Part shown: positions 54,580-64,000 of the stretch, one piece after another
Layout: each line of letters begins with the position of its first letter
Numbering within the stretch: position 1 is the first letter of the stretch
Assembly (NCBI GenBank): GCA_900542375.1
Contig: UQNI01000001.1
Coordinates: forward strand, 1-64,000
Origin: an uncultured Oscillospiraceae bacterium
GTDB lineage: Bacteria; Bacillota; Clostridia; Oscillospirales; Acutalibacteraceae
Length of the DNA: 64,000 nucleotides
Direction: 5' to 3'
The notes under the pieces: generated by a model
Told to the model about the DNA's origin: nothing
Seen by the model: the letters and a program-made list of their open reading frames with translations, nothing else
Database searches by the model: none
Translations under genes and position numbers: made by a program

Positions 54580-54647
54580 CATAAACACAATGTATTTTCA
54601 TAGATATAGTAATCCATAGAAAAATGGAGTTATAGGAGAGATCTTAT

Positions 54648-55997
54648 ATGGGTAGATTATTTGGAACCGATGGCGCCAGAGGTGTGGCCAATGCGGAATT
54701 GACTTGTGAAATGGCTATGAATATTGGCCGTGCCGCAGCAATGGTTTTAACAAACGATAGCAGAATGAGACCGAAAATTTTAATAGGCAAAGATACCAGA
54801 ATTTCTTCTGATATGCTGGAGAACGCACTGGCAGCAGGTTTATGCTCTGTTGGTGCGGATGTTGTAACACTTGGTGTGGTTCCTACACCGGCTGTTGCCT
54901 TTTTAATTGGAAAGTTAAAAGCAGATGCGGGCATTATGATTTCTGCATCTCATAATCCATGCGAGTTTAACGGCATTAAAATTTTCAGCGGGGACGGCTT
55001 TAAACTGCCCGATGCGCTGGAGGAACAAATTGAAGCCATCGTGTTGGATCATATTGATACGTATGATTGTCCCACAGGCGGCGGAGTTGGCAGCATTACC
55101 CGTGAAGAGGATGCGGTAGACCTTTATATTCAACATATCAAAAGTACGGTTCCGTATGCGTTGGACGGAATGAAAATTGCTTTGGACTGTGCCAACGGTT
55201 CTGCTTCCAGAACGGCAGAACGTCTTTATACAGAATTGGGTGCCGAATGTTATATGCTTCATGATAAGCCAAACGGAACCAATATCAATGACAAATGCGG
55301 GTCTACTCATATGGAGAGCTTAAAGCAATTTGTATTGGATAACGGACTGGACGCAGGCATTGCATTTGACGGCGACGCCGACCGCTGTTTGGCTGTAGAT
55401 GAAAAAGGTCAATTGGTTGATGGAGATTTCGTCATGGCAATTTGTGCGGCAGATTTAAAATCCCGAGGAAAATTGGCTCATAATGCCGTTGTGGGAACGG
55501 TCATGAGTAATATGGGATTTATCCGTTTTTGTGAAGAAAACGGTATGCGTTTTGAAGCAGCCAAAGTTGGAGACCGTTATGTGTTGGAAACCATGCGCCA
55601 GAACGATTATAATTTTGGCGGAGAGCAAAGCGGCCATGTCATCTTCTTAGATTTTGGCACCACCGGCGACGGACAGCTGACAGGCGCACATCTGCTTAGT
55701 TTGGTGCATCGCAGAGAAGCGAAATTGTCCAGCCTTGCTACTTTGATGACACGTTTCCCGCAGGTTCTTGTAAATGTGGAAGTATCCAATGAAGGAAAAC
55801 TCCGTTTTTATACAGACAGAAAAATCAAAGAGGCTACACAAAGAGTACAAAATCAATTGGGAAGAAAAGGACGTATTTTGGTGCGTCCAAGTGGAACCGA
55901 GCCATTGCTTCGCGTCATGGTAGAAGGTGAAAGTGAGGCAGAAATTCAGGAATTGGCAAATTATGTTGCTGATGTCATTCGTGAGCAATTGGTATAA
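54648..55997 (+). CDS. glmM: Phosphoglucosamine mutase
   Basis: A 449-residue alpha-D-phosphohexomutase. It has RLFGTDGARGVAN at the start, the phosphoserine loop MISASHNPCEFNGIK, the metal loop FDGDADRCL, the substrate loop GEQSGHVI and the phosphate-binding RPSGTEPLLRVM. It makes glucosamine-1-phosphate for UDP-GlcNAc and so for cell-wall synthesis. ATG follows AGGAGA. It lies 68 bp after ruvB and 20 bp before the methyltransferase. Confidence 0.98.
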   Translation: MGRLFGTDGARGVANAELTCEMAMNIGRAAAMVLTNDSRMRPKILIGKDTRISSDMLENALAAGLCSVGADVVTLGVVPTPAVAFLIGKLKADAGIMISASHNPCEFNGIKIFSGDGFKLPDALEEQIEAIVLDHIDTYDCPTGGGVGSITREEDAVDLYIQHIKSTVPYALDGMKIALDCANGSASRTAERLYTELGAECYMLHDKPNGTNINDKCGSTHMESLKQFVLDNGLDAGIAFDGDADRCLAVDEKGQLVDGDFVMAICAADLKSRGKLAHNAVVGTVMSNMGFIRFCEENGMRFEAAKVGDRYVLETMRQNDYNFGGEQSGHVIFLDFGTTGDGQLTGAHLLSLVHRREAKLSSLATLMTRFPQVLVNVEVSNEGKLRFYTDRKIKEATQRVQNQLGRKGRILVRPSGTEPLLRVMVEGESEAEIQELANYVADVIREQLV

Positions 55998-56017
55998 ACA
56001 GAAAGGACGTTACACAC

Positions 56018-56881
56018 TTGAGAATTGCAGATTGGAACGATTATGAATTAATAGATACCTCCGCAGGAGAGCGTCTGGAGCGTTGGGGCGATGTTATTTT
56101 AATTCGTCCCGACCCTCAGATTATTTGGAATACTCCAAAAACAAATCCGTTGTGGAGAAAAGCGCATGCAAGGTATCACCGTTCCAATACCGGCGGCGGT
56201 CATTGGCAGGAACATCAAAAAATGCCTGCTGTGTGGAGTATCCGTTATAAAGATATGACGTTTAACCTAAAACCAATGGGGTTTAAGCATACGGGTATCT
56301 TCCCGGAACAGGCCGTAAACTGGGATTTTGCCATGAATAAAATCAAAGAGGCCAAACGTCCTGTAAAAGTGCTGAATTTGTTCGGTTATACAGGAGCTGC
56401 TTCTTTGGCATGTGCCGGTGCAGGTGCAGAGGTTTGTCATGTGGACGCTTCTAAGGGTATGGTTGCTTGGGCAAAAGAAAATGCCGTCTCAAGCGGACTT
56501 GCAGACAAACCGATTCGCTGGCTGGTAGATGACTGTGTGAAGTTTGTACAAAGGGAACAGCGCCGCGGCAATACGTACGACGGTATTATTATGGACCCGC
56601 CGTCTTACGGAAGAGGACCGGGAGGCGAAGTGTGGAAACTGGAAGAACAGCTTTACCATTTGGTGGAGTTATGTCTGCCGATTTTATCCAAACAACCTTT
56701 ATTTTTTATATTAAATTCTTATACAACAGGGCTATCCCCTGCTGTGATGGAATATCTTCTTGGAGTTATGTTAAAGAAACCGTTTGGCGGTACCGTATCG
56801 TCAAGCGAAATCGGATTGCCCGTAACCTCCTCAGGTTTTGTACTTCCCTGCGGTTCTACCGCAATTTGGCAATCCAAATAA
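56018..56881 (+). CDS. SAM-dependent methyltransferase, RlmI/RlmK-like
   Basis: A 287-residue enzyme. The SAM-binding motif I is VLNLFGYTGAASLACAGAGA and the catalytic-type motif is GIIMDPPSYGRGPGG, similar to rRNA cytosine or guanine methyltransferases (RlmI/RlmK family). KHTGIFPEQAVNWDF is a further family feature. The PUA domain of full RlmI is lacking. TTG start behind AAAGGACG. Its substrate is probably RNA but not proven. Confidence 0.78.
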   Translation: MRIADWNDYELIDTSAGERLERWGDVILIRPDPQIIWNTPKTNPLWRKAHARYHRSNTGGGHWQEHQKMPAVWSIRYKDMTFNLKPMGFKHTGIFPEQAVNWDFAMNKIKEAKRPVKVLNLFGYTGAASLACAGAGAEVCHVDASKGMVAWAKENAVSSGLADKPIRWLVDDCVKFVQREQRRGNTYDGIIMDPPSYGRGPGGEVWKLEEQLYHLVELCLPILSKQPLFFILNSYTTGLSPAVMEYLLGVMLKKPFGGTVSSSEIGLPVTSSGFVLPCGSTAIWQSK

Positions 56882-56906
56882 CCATTGCATATAGAAAGGA
56901 AACCAT

Positions 56907-57758
56907 ATGGACTATTTACAAACACAGGACGTTAGATTCTCTTATGATGAAGATGAAAGCGGAATCGTGGAAGTCTTAAAAGGCGTTACTTTAGGTATCC
57001 AAAAGGGTGACTTTGTTTCATTGTTGGGCCATAATGGTTCCGGTAAATCGACCCTTGCAAAACATTTTAACGCAATTTTACTGCCAAGCGGCGGCAAAGT
57101 ATATGTGGATACCATGGATACCACAGATGACAGTCTCAAATTTGAAATCAGAAAACGTGTCGGTTTGATTCTGCAAAATCCCGATAATCAATTGGTTGCC
57201 AGTATTGTAGAAGAAGACATTGCCTTTGGACCTGAAAATTTGGGAGTTCCTCCTGCGGAAATTCGTCAAAGAGTAGACGATGCGCTAAAAGCGGTAGACA
57301 TGTATGAGTATCGTGAACATGCGCCGCACAAATTATCAGGCGGACAAAAACAAAGGGTTGCCATTGCAGGTATCATTGCAATGGAACCTTCCACCATTGT
57401 TTTGGACGAGCCTACTGCTATGCTTGACCCGAGAGGTCGCCAAGAAGTTATGGATACCATAACAAAGCTGAACAGGGAAAAAGGCATCACGATTGTGTTG
57501 ATTACCCACTATATGGACGAGGCAATTGCTGCGAACCGTGTAGTGGTTATGGATAAAGGCAATATTTTAATGGACGGCACACCGAAGGAAATTTTTTCTC
57601 AGGTAGATTTATTAAAGGAACATCACTTGGATGTACCCCAATCTACAGAACTGATTCATCGTTTGAAAGAGGCAGGCTGTATGAGACTGCCAAACGGTGT
57701 ATTAACGGAAGATGAGTGTGTTGCCGCGTTGGAATTACTGTTAAAGGAGAAAGCGTAA
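56907..57758 (+). CDS. ecfA1: ECF transporter ATPase EcfA1
   Basis: A 283-residue ABC ATPase: Walker [14 protein letters not shown]-loop [11 protein letters not shown], signature [13 protein letters not shown], Walker [15 protein letters not shown], switch His in ITHYMDEA. The DNQ-containing Q-loop is the group-specific sign. With EcfA2 and EcfT it energises several vitamin or metal substrate-binding S components encoded elsewhere. ATG 56907 follows GAAAGGAAACC. Confidence 0.96.
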   Translation: MDYLQTQDVRFSYDEDESGIVEVLKGVTLGIQKGDFVSLLGHNGSGKSTLAKHFNAILLPSGGKVYVDTMDTTDDSLKFEIRKRVGLILQNPDNQLVASIVEEDIAFGPENLGVPPAEIRQRVDDALKAVDMYEYREHAPHKLSGGQKQRVAIAGIIAMEPSTIVLDEPTAMLDPRGRQEVMDTITKLNREKGITIVLITHYMDEAIAANRVVVMDKGNILMDGTPKEIFSQVDLLKEHHLDVPQSTELIHRLKEAGCMRLPNGVLTEDECVAALELLLKEKA

Positions 57759-57762
57759 GCCG

Positions 57763-58629
57763 ATGAATGTAATAGAAACAAAAAATCTTACGTATACTTA
57801 CGGCGCCGGAACGCCATTTAGTAAAACGGCAATCGAAGATGTAAACATCGCAATTAAAAAAGGCGAATTCATTGGCTTAATCGGTCATACAGGTTCCGGT
57901 AAATCCACACTGATACAGCAGCTGAACGGATTGCTCAGACCAACGTCAGGCACTGTGTTGTTAAACGGAAAAGATATTTGGGAAAAAAAGAAAGAAATTC
58001 GCAAAGTACGCTTTCAGGTTGGCATGGTATTTCAATATCCGGAATATCAGTTGTTTGAAGATACTGTAATCAAAGATATTGGATTTGGTCCCAGAAATAT
58101 GGGACTTTCACAGGATGAAGTCAATCAGCGTGTGATGCAGGCTGTGGATTTCGTGGGTTTGGACCACGCGTTGCTGGAAAAATCTCCGTTTGATTTGTCC
58201 GGCGGTGAAAAACGCCGTGCGGCCATTGCAGGCGTGATAGCCATGGATCCCGATGTTTTGGTTCTGGACGAGCCTACGGCAGGACTGGACCCACAAGGCA
58301 GAGACCATTTGCTCAGTCAAATAAAAGCGTATCATAAACAACGGCAAAATACGGTCATTCTGGTATCTCACAGTATGGAAGATATTGCGCGGGTAGCCGA
58401 CCGTGTTTTGGTAATGAATGAAAGCAAAGTCTTTTTGTTTGACGAAACCGCAAAGGTATTTTCTCACGCGAAAGAGCTGGAGCAAATCGGTTTGCGTGTG
58501 CCGCAGGTTACAAAAATCATGATGAAACTGCATGAAAACGGGTACCCTGTGGACCCTGCTGTGTTTACACTGGAGCAGGCAGTAAAAGAAATTTTGCCAC
58601 TTGTGCAGAGAGGAGCCGCCAATGATTAA
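57763..58629 (+). CDS. ecfA2: ECF transporter ATPase EcfA2
   Basis: A 288-residue partner ATPase: Walker A GHTGSGKSTLIQ, Q-loop FQYPEYQLFEDTV (the PEYQLF type seen in EcfA2), signature LSGGEKRRAAIAG, Walker B LVLDEPTAGLDPQG. It begins 4 bp after ecfA1, so the two are translated together, and it overlaps ecfT by 8 bp. Confidence 0.96.
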   Translation: MNVIETKNLTYTYGAGTPFSKTAIEDVNIAIKKGEFIGLIGHTGSGKSTLIQQLNGLLRPTSGTVLLNGKDIWEKKKEIRKVRFQVGMVFQYPEYQLFEDTVIKDIGFGPRNMGLSQDEVNQRVMQAVDFVGLDHALLEKSPFDLSGGEKRRAAIAGVIAMDPDVLVLDEPTAGLDPQGRDHLLSQIKAYHKQRQNTVILVSHSMEDIARVADRVLVMNESKVFLFDETAKVFSHAKELEQIGLRVPQVTKIMMKLHENGYPVDPAVFTLEQAVKEILPLVQRGAAND

Positions 58630-59440
58630 GGACGTTACATTAGGCCAGTATTTTCCGGGTAAGTCTATTATCCATAAACTGGACCCAAGAGTAAAAGTTC
58701 TATTAACATTAGTTAATATTGTTTTTATATTTATAGCAGGCAATTTTTCAAGTTTAGGATTGATGACGGTATTTACATTGGTGGCAATGCTGCTGTCAGG
58801 CGTACCGTTTACCAGATATATACGAAGTATCCGCGGTGTATTGTTCATTGTACTGTTTACCTCTATATTGAACTTGTTTTACGGCGGAGGAACCGTACTG
58901 GTACAATGGGGCTTTATACAAATTACAACGGGCGGTATCCGCAATGCTATCTTTATTGCAGTTCGTATTGTGGTGCTCATTCTGATGAGTTCTATTTTAA
59001 CGTATACCACATCTCCGACTCAGTTGACCGACGCGCTGGAACGACTGATGAAGCCGCTGAAGATTTTCCGCATCAAAGTACATGAAATCGCCATGATGAT
59101 GACCATTGCATTACGGTTTGTCCCTACTTTGCTGGAGGAAACCGATAAAATTATGAGCGCGCAAAAGGCAAGAGGAGCCGATTTGGAAAGCGGAGGTATT
59201 ATCTCTCGTGTTAAGGCTTTGATTCCTGTGTTGATACCGTTGTTTGTATCTTCTTTCCGCCGTGCGTATGATTTGGCAATGGCTATGGAATGCAGATGCT
59301 ATAATGGTGGTAAGGGCAGAACGAAGATGAAAATTTTGCATATCACCGCAAAAGATGTTGTAACTTCTTTGATTACGGTAGCAGTTTGTGCAGGCGTTGT
59401 ACTGCTCAATTTATTTGTAGTAGAAAACTTTTTGATATAA
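58622..59440 (+). CDS. ecfT: ECF transporter membrane subunit EcfT
   Basis: A 272-residue protein from ATG 58622 (AGAGGAG upstream; a TTG at 58601 is earlier in frame). It has several TM helices and the coupling-helix motifs AQKARGAD and AMAMECRCYNGG, the Ala-Arg-Gly type contacts with the ATPases. It begins LGQYFPGKSIIHKLDPRVK, typical for EcfT. No S component is encoded beside it, as expected for group II ECF systems. Confidence 0.95.
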   Translation: MIKDVTLGQYFPGKSIIHKLDPRVKVLLTLVNIVFIFIAGNFSSLGLMTVFTLVAMLLSGVPFTRYIRSIRGVLFIVLFTSILNLFYGGGTVLVQWGFIQITTGGIRNAIFIAVRIVVLILMSSILTYTTSPTQLTDALERLMKPLKIFRIKVHEIAMMMTIALRFVPTLLEETDKIMSAQKARGADLESGGIISRVKALIPVLIPLFVSSFRRAYDLAMAMECRCYNGGKGRTKMKILHITAKDVVTSLITVAVCAGVVLLNLFVVENFLI

Positions 59441-59455
59441 AGGATATATCCATAT

Positions 59456-60193
59456 ATGAGGAATTTGCTTTTGAAAATTTCATATGACGGCAAATATTAT
59501 CACGGTTGGCAGATACAACAAAATGCTGTTACGGTACAGGAGGTATTTCAGGATGCCTTAAAAAATATTCTGGGTATACAACCGGATTTGAAAGGCTGCA
59601 GCAGAACAGATTCGGGTGTACATGCATATGAGTATTGTATCAGTATGAAACTGGAGCACAGTATTCCGGAACAAAGGCTGGTAGCAGCGCTGAATCACTT
59701 TCTGCCGCCCAACATTGCAGTACATAGCTGTGAGCAAGTAGATGATAATTTTCACGCAAGATACTCCTGCAAAGGAAAAGAATATGTTTATAAGATGTGG
59801 AATCATCCCATCAGAGACCCTTTTTTGGATGGCTATGCCCATCATTATTGGTATGCTCTGGATGAAAAACAGCTGAATGAAGCTGCAAAACATTATATTG
59901 GTTCCCATGATTTTACGTCTTTTTGTACGTTAGACCAACGCAAAATGGGCGATATGGTACGAACCGTAACAGAGGCAAAGGTAGAAAGAGCAGGTGATAT
60001 GGTACTGTTTACCGTATCTGCGGATGGATTCCTTTATAATATGGTACGTATTATGGTTGGAACTTTGCTCAGAGTAGCGCAAGGAAAATTTCAGCCGGAA
60101 GATATTCCTCATATTTTGGAAGCAAAAAACAGAAAAATGGCGGGACCGACAGCACCCCCATGCGGATTGTATTTAAACCGTGTGTTTTATTAA
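59456..60193 (+). CDS. truA: tRNA pseudouridine synthase A
   Basis: A 245-residue enzyme modifying U38-U40 in tRNA. Catalytic Asp lies in GCSRTDSGVHA; other motifs are ISYDGKYYHGWQIQQ and FLYNMVRIMVGTLL. Its position after ecfT is the usual Firmicutes order. Length is normal. Confidence 0.97.
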   Translation: MRNLLLKISYDGKYYHGWQIQQNAVTVQEVFQDALKNILGIQPDLKGCSRTDSGVHAYEYCISMKLEHSIPEQRLVAALNHFLPPNIAVHSCEQVDDNFHARYSCKGKEYVYKMWNHPIRDPFLDGYAHHYWYALDEKQLNEAAKHYIGSHDFTSFCTLDQRKMGDMVRTVTEAKVERAGDMVLFTVSADGFLYNMVRIMVGTLLRVAQGKFQPEDIPHILEAKNRKMAGPTAPPCGLYLNRVFY

Positions 60194-60244
60194 CAGACAG
60201 AGTGGGACAGCAAGAAAACTTTGAGATTTTAAGAAAGGTGTTAT

Positions 60245-61543
60245 ATGGCAATGGATGAAAATAAAAAAAATAACAAAGGTCAATTTTTAGATAATTTTGC
60301 CGGAAAAACGAATTTGCCCAGTGCAGACCAAGTCGAAAAATCTCAAGAAGAACCGGTAATTTCTCCTGACCGCAAAAAAAATGCACCAAAACGTATGAAG
60401 AAAAAAACACCGCTTTCCAAGTTACCAAAGTGGGTTTATGCTATCATAGCAGTATTGCTTGCTGTGGTTTTGGGTCTGTTTATCTGGTTCAGTGTAGACA
60501 GTTCTTCCGGAATTGGTCAATGGTTTCGGAGCATTACCGTAGGAAGCGGACAAGGGGACGGATATCCAACATCTATTGTAGGAAGTTCTGTCAATCGCGG
60601 TAATTTCATGACGTTGGATAAAAATGTGGTTACTGTAAGTGACACTGCCTTAACGGTTATGAACAGCAGTGCCAATCAATCTATCAACCGTCAGCATAGT
60701 TTTAACAGCCCTGTTTTGCAGGCGACAAGCGGAAAATATCTCATTTATAATTTGGGAGGAAACGGATTTAAAATAGAAGGCAGCTCGGATACGATATATT
60801 CCGGCAATACCAGTAATAATATTATAGCAGGCGATATCGCAGGAAGCGGACGATATGCGTTGGTGACCGAAACACAAGGATACCCGTCTTCCTTATCCGT
60901 ATACTTAACCGATAATACTGTGCAGTATAAATATGATTTTTCTGAATATTATGTAACGGATATTTCGTTGAACAGCGACGGTACCAGAGCAGCGGTTTCC
61001 GGTATCACAGCAAAAGACGGCGGTATTGTTTCCGCAGTTTATATCTTTGACTTTTCCAATCCTGAACCGATATCCATATTAACATATAATGAAGTGTTAA
61101 TGGAAAAAGTAGAGTATATGGATAACGGTACGGTTGCTGCAATTGGAGACACCACTACCAGTATGATTAACGGTACTACAGGTGAAAAGGTAGATTACAA
61201 CTATCAGTCCCGCCAAATGACAGATTATGCAATTGATAAAAATAGGGTGGCATTGGCACTGACTCCTTATGATAACCAATCTGCAAGCAAATTGGTTATT
61301 TTAGACAGCAGCGCTTCGGAAAAGTGTGTCATAGAAAGTCAAGATAAAATTGATGCGGTTTCCTTGTATGGAGATACAGCTGCAATTTTGACCGACAGTA
61401 CCATAACAGGTTACTCAGCCAGCAGCGGTAATTCCTTCAGCACAGCAGAGGCCGGCTCAGATGCAAGAGGCATTGCTTTGGCGGATGAAGCTACCGTTTA
61501 TGTTCTGGGTGTCAGCCAAATCCGTCAGGCAAGATTTTCATAG
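60245..61543 (+). CDS. DUF5711-like membrane-anchored beta-propeller-type protein
   Basis: A 432-residue protein: a Lys-rich cytoplasmic part (1-60), one TM helix (about 63-83) and a large outer domain with repeated blades such as YALVTETQGYPSSLSVY, GTRAAVSGITAKDGGIVSAVYIFD (in parts), suggesting a WD40/YVTN-like propeller. I associate this pattern with the uncharacterised DUF5711 family of Clostridia, with moderate certainty. ATG 60245 follows AAAGGTG. A role at the envelope is inferred. Confidence 0.65.
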   Translation: MAMDENKKNNKGQFLDNFAGKTNLPSADQVEKSQEEPVISPDRKKNAPKRMKKKTPLSKLPKWVYAIIAVLLAVVLGLFIWFSVDSSSGIGQWFRSITVGSGQGDGYPTSIVGSSVNRGNFMTLDKNVVTVSDTALTVMNSSANQSINRQHSFNSPVLQATSGKYLIYNLGGNGFKIEGSSDTIYSGNTSNNIIAGDIAGSGRYALVTETQGYPSSLSVYLTDNTVQYKYDFSEYYVTDISLNSDGTRAAVSGITAKDGGIVSAVYIFDFSNPEPISILTYNEVLMEKVEYMDNGTVAAIGDTTTSMINGTTGEKVDYNYQSRQMTDYAIDKNRVALALTPYDNQSASKLVILDSSASEKCVIESQDKIDAVSLYGDTAAILTDSTITGYSASSGNSFSTAEAGSDARGIALADEATVYVLGVSQIRQARFS

Positions 61544-61609
61544 GCGCAACCCTTGTGAAGTAATGCAAATTGTGTTATATTAACAGGGTAACAAACCAGG
61601 AGGTTATAC

Positions 61610-62305
61610 ATGGGTATCCTATTGGATATTGGCTTTGTCATTATCATCTTACTTTGTGTCGTTTTCGGCTATAAGAAAGGATTTTTTAAAAGCATTGCCG
61701 GTTTTATCGGTGCAGTCATTGCCATGTTTTTGGCTTGGGTGTTGGCAGGTTTAATTGCAAATGCCCTGTACCAAGGTGTTTTTAGAGAAAAACTGATTGA
61801 TAATATTTCATCAGTCCTTTCGAATGATGCGTTGGCATCTTTCCCGGAGAAGGCTGCACAGGTGGTAGCAAATTTACCGGGTTTTTTAAGTAATACACTG
61901 AACAATCAGGGAATTACTTCGTCACAAATTGAACAAAGTTTACAGGCAGCAGGAAGCAATGCGGCGCCTGCAACAGCAGATTTGATTTCTCCTGCTGTTA
62001 TATGGCTGCTGCAATTGTTGCTAACTGTCATTTTATTCTTTATTTTGGTGATATTGGTACGCTTAGTAATAAAATTAATCGGCAATGTATTTCGTTTGCC
62101 GATTTTGCGTCAGGTAGACGGTATACTGGGCGGTTTATTTGGTATATTTAAAGGTGTTGTTTATATCTTCTTGGCATGTATTTTGTTACAACTGTTGATG
62201 CCTGTGATAGGCAACAGTTCAGAACCCATGAAACAAGTATTGGATAACTCCTTTATTTATCAATTTATTTTTTATAATAATCCTATTACTTCGTGGTTTA
62301 TATAA
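61610..62305 (+). CDS. CvpA-family membrane protein
   Basis: A 231-residue protein with four predicted TM segments: about 4-22, 27-50, 125-155 and 170-200. The family signatures GYKKGFFKSIAGFIG near the start and LPILRQVDGILGGLFGIFKG near the end are present. CvpA relatives are linked to envelope stability and bacteriocin production, but their role is not settled. ATG follows CAGGAGG. Confidence 0.85.
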   Translation: MGILLDIGFVIIILLCVVFGYKKGFFKSIAGFIGAVIAMFLAWVLAGLIANALYQGVFREKLIDNISSVLSNDALASFPEKAAQVVANLPGFLSNTLNNQGITSSQIEQSLQAAGSNAAPATADLISPAVIWLLQLLLTVILFFILVILVRLVIKLIGNVFRLPILRQVDGILGGLFGIFKGVVYIFLACILLQLLMPVIGNSSEPMKQVLDNSFIYQFIFYNNPITSWFI

Positions 62306-62397
62306 TTGCGAACTTACCGATTGGTTAGAACTGTCCTAATTTAACCGCAGGGCAGGGTGAAAAATCCGTTGCGGTAGCGGAGAAGAGAAAAATTTCT
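62306..62397 (+). promoter_or_regulatory. Structured leader before the ClpE-like gene
   Basis: AACCGCA (about 62343) can pair with TGCGGT (about 62370), enclosing a G-rich loop. The stem is just upstream of the ribosome site GGAGAAGAG. It might affect translation; no known riboswitch was recognised and no CtsR-type repeat was seen. Confidence 0.3.
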
Positions 62398-64000
62398 ATG
62401 ATGATGTGTACACGTTGCAAAAAAAGACCTGCTGTTGTATTTGTCTCAGGTTCGACAGATGCGCAGCAAAGTCAAGGTTATTGCCTTGTTTGCGCAAAAG
62501 AGTTGGGTATTAAACCGGTAAATGATTTAATGGAAAAAATGGGTATTACGGAAGAGATGATGGAATCCATGGAATCTGAATTAAGCGGTTTGATGTCTAT
62601 GGATGGCGCTATGATGCCAACTGATGATGACGATGATGAGAATGGGGATGAAAACGGCTTCACACAAGGCGGTGCAGCTACTTTCCCATTCCTGAAAAAT
62701 ATATTCCAAGGTCCTAATGGAGAGGAAGCAACAAAAGAGCAGGAAGAAACAGATACTTCCTCCAGAAAAACAGACGATAAGAAAAAGAAAAAACGGAAAT
62801 ATTTGAACATGTATTGCACCAACTTAACAGGAAAAGCAAAAAATGGAGAGTTGGATGCCATTATTGGACGTGACAATGAAATTGCGCGCGTGATTCAAAT
62901 TCTAAGCAGAAGAACAAAAAACAATCCTTGTCTAATCGGTGAGCCCGGCGTTGGTAAAACTGCCATTGCGGAGGGACTTTCCATTCGTATTGCACAGGGA
63001 AATGTTCCTGCACGCCTGAAAAAGAAAGAAATTCATTTATTAGACTTAACTGCTTTGGTAGCAGGAACTCAATTTAGGGGTCAATTTGAAAGTCGTATCA
63101 AAGGTTTGGTAGATGAAGTCAAAGCAGACGGAAATATTATTCTGTTTATCGACGAAGTGCATAATCTGGTAGGAACAGGTGATGCGGAAGGCTCCATGAA
63201 TGCGGCCAATATTTTAAAACCTGCTCTCTCTCGCGGAGAAATTCAGGTTATTGGCGCTACCACATTTACAGAGTATCGAAAATATATTGAAAAAGATACT
63301 GCTTTGGAAAGACGTTTTCAGCCTGTAACGGTAGTGGAACCTTCCGTAGACGATACGATTGGTGTGCTTTTGGGTATTAAGTCCTATTATGAAAACTATC
63401 ATAGAGTGCAGCTTTCAGATGATATTATCAAACGTGCGGTTGTATTGTCAGAACGCTATATTACAGACCGTTTCTTGCCTGACAAAGCAATTGACTTAAT
63501 GGATGAATCTTGTGCCTGCGCAGCTTTGCGCAATGCCTCTATGGCGGAATATGATACAGCAAAATTTGAGCTGGAAAAATTAAAAGAACAGGAAGAACAA
63601 ATGACAGCAGACGGTGCTGAGCCGGATTATGAAAAACTGGCGGAAACACGCTGTGAAATTGCCCGTTTGGAAGAAAAGACAAAGTCTTTGGAACAAGATG
63701 CGTTGCATTCTTCCGTAACAGAAGAAGACCTGGCTCATGTGATTGAATTATGGACCGGTATTCCTGCAAGCCGTATTCAGGAAAGTGAACTGAAAAAACT
63801 TGCAGATTTAGAGAATAAACTAAACTCTAAAGTAATTGGTCAAACAGAGGCGGTAGAAGCTGTCGCAGCTGCAATTAGAAGGAGTAAGGTACAAATCAGT
63901 CCAAGACGCAGACCGGCTTCCTTTATCTTTGTAGGGCCTACAGGCGTGGGAAAAACCGAATTGGTAAAAGTGTTGTCTCACGAGTTGTTCGACACTCCTG
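62398..64000 (+). CDS. clpE: ClpE/ClpC-like AAA+ protease ATPase, cut by window edge
   Basis: 534 codons are open to the right edge. A zinc finger with CTRC and CLVC pairs opens the protein, as in ClpE, followed by an acidic linker (70-125). The first AAA+ module has Walker [13 protein letters not shown], Walker [13 protein letters not shown] and arginine finger region LERRFQPV. A coiled-coil middle region (about 370-450) follows, then the second module begins with [15 protein letters not shown]. It unfolds proteins for ClpP. The first of three adjacent ATG codons was chosen, behind GGAGAAGAG. Confidence 0.88.
   Translation, partial: MMMCTRCKKRPAVVFVSGSTDAQQSQGYCLVCAKELGIKPVNDLMEKMGITEEMMESMESELSGLMSMDGAMMPTDDDDDENGDENGFTQGGAATFPFLKNIFQGPNGEEATKEQEETDTSSRKTDDKKKKKRKYLNMYCTNLTGKAKNGELDAIIGRDNEIARVIQILSRRTKNNPCLIGEPGVGKTAIAEGLSIRIAQGNVPARLKKKEIHLLDLTALVAGTQFRGQFESRIKGLVDEVKADGNIILFIDEVHNLVGTGDAEGSMNAANILKPALSRGEIQVIGATTFTEYRKYIEKDTALERRFQPVTVVEPSVDDTIGVLLGIKSYYENYHRVQLSDDIIKRAVVLSERYITDRFLPDKAIDLMDESCACAALRNASMAEYDTAKFELEKLKEQEEQMTADGAEPDYEKLAETRCEIARLEEKTKSLEQDALHSSVTEEDLAHVIELWTGIPASRIQESELKKLADLENKLNSKVIGQTEAVEAVAAAIRRSKVQISPRRRPASFIFVGPTGVGKTELVKVLSHELFDTP

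Noticed and set aside
12040..62364. 15-nt exact inverted match between the greA-lysS hairpin (12040-12054) and the ClpE leader (62350-62364)
   Set aside because: Matches of this length are expected by chance in 64 kb, and both stretches are low in complexity.
1..64000. tRNA or rRNA genes
   Set aside because: No cloverleaf or rRNA-like segment was seen in any intergenic region.

Overview
The window is a moderately AT-rich, low-GC Gram-positive chromosome segment. A spore-germination gene (ypeB), FtsEX with a PcsB-like hydrolase, frequent TTG starts behind strong purine-rich ribosome sites, an ECF transporter next to truA, and a PucR/CdaR-type regulator point to a spore-forming member of the Clostridia. 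Oscillospirales/Ruminococcaceae is my best guess, by inference only. Nearly all genes are on the + strand and packed into operons that end in clear hairpin + T-run terminators.

Layout. 0-3.7 kb: end of the phosphate locus (pstB tail, phoU, response regulator, PhoR kinase). 3.7-7.8 kb: an Ig-like membrane-anchored protein, a DUF4830-type protein, an RsuA-family pseudouridine synthase and a PucR-type regulator. 7.9-11.3 kb: ftsE-ftsX-PcsB-like hydrolase, a divisome module that gates peptidoglycan cleavage; its FtsE carries an unusual acidic tail. 11.4-13.6 kb: greA and lysS. 13.6-15.7 kb: an orphan O-antigen ligase/polymerase-like membrane gene with its own promoter. 15.7-19.3 kb: ilvD, leuC, leuD (branched-chain amino acids). 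19.4-23.6 kb: a two-component system followed by an HtrA-type protease, probably an envelope-stress unit.

23.7-33.5 kb is the main accessory region: a compact one-strand phage-derived operon with terminase, portal, prohead protease, capsid, head connectors, then LysM/hub/spike/baseplate genes. I find no integrase, repressor, replication genes, tail sheath, tube, tape measure, tail fibre, holin or endolysin. It is either a decayed PBSX-like prophage or a domesticated, possibly gene-transfer-agent-like, particle. Then come hflX, two GNAT acetyltransferases and a flavin reductase-like protein (33.7-36.9 kb).

37.1-45.3 kb: a complete arginine operon argG-H-C-J-B-D-F behind a promoter with an ArgR-type box. 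45.3-50.1 kb: a metal-related stretch. A large NEAT-like, sortase-anchored surface protein and a ZIP metal transporter both carry the same 16-bp palindrome just after their promoters, suggesting one metal-responsive repressor; a rubrerythrin lies opposite. 50.4-51.8 kb: ypeB. 51.97-52.32 kb: a three-unit tandem repeat whose stems covary and which carries repeated promoter-like elements, just upstream of ruvC. 52.4-62.3 kb: a long run ruvC-ruvA-ruvB-glmM-methyltransferase-ecfA1-ecfA2-ecfT-truA-DUF5711-cvpA. The window ends inside a ClpE-like zinc-finger AAA+ gene. No rRNA, tRNA, CRISPR array or transposase was seen.
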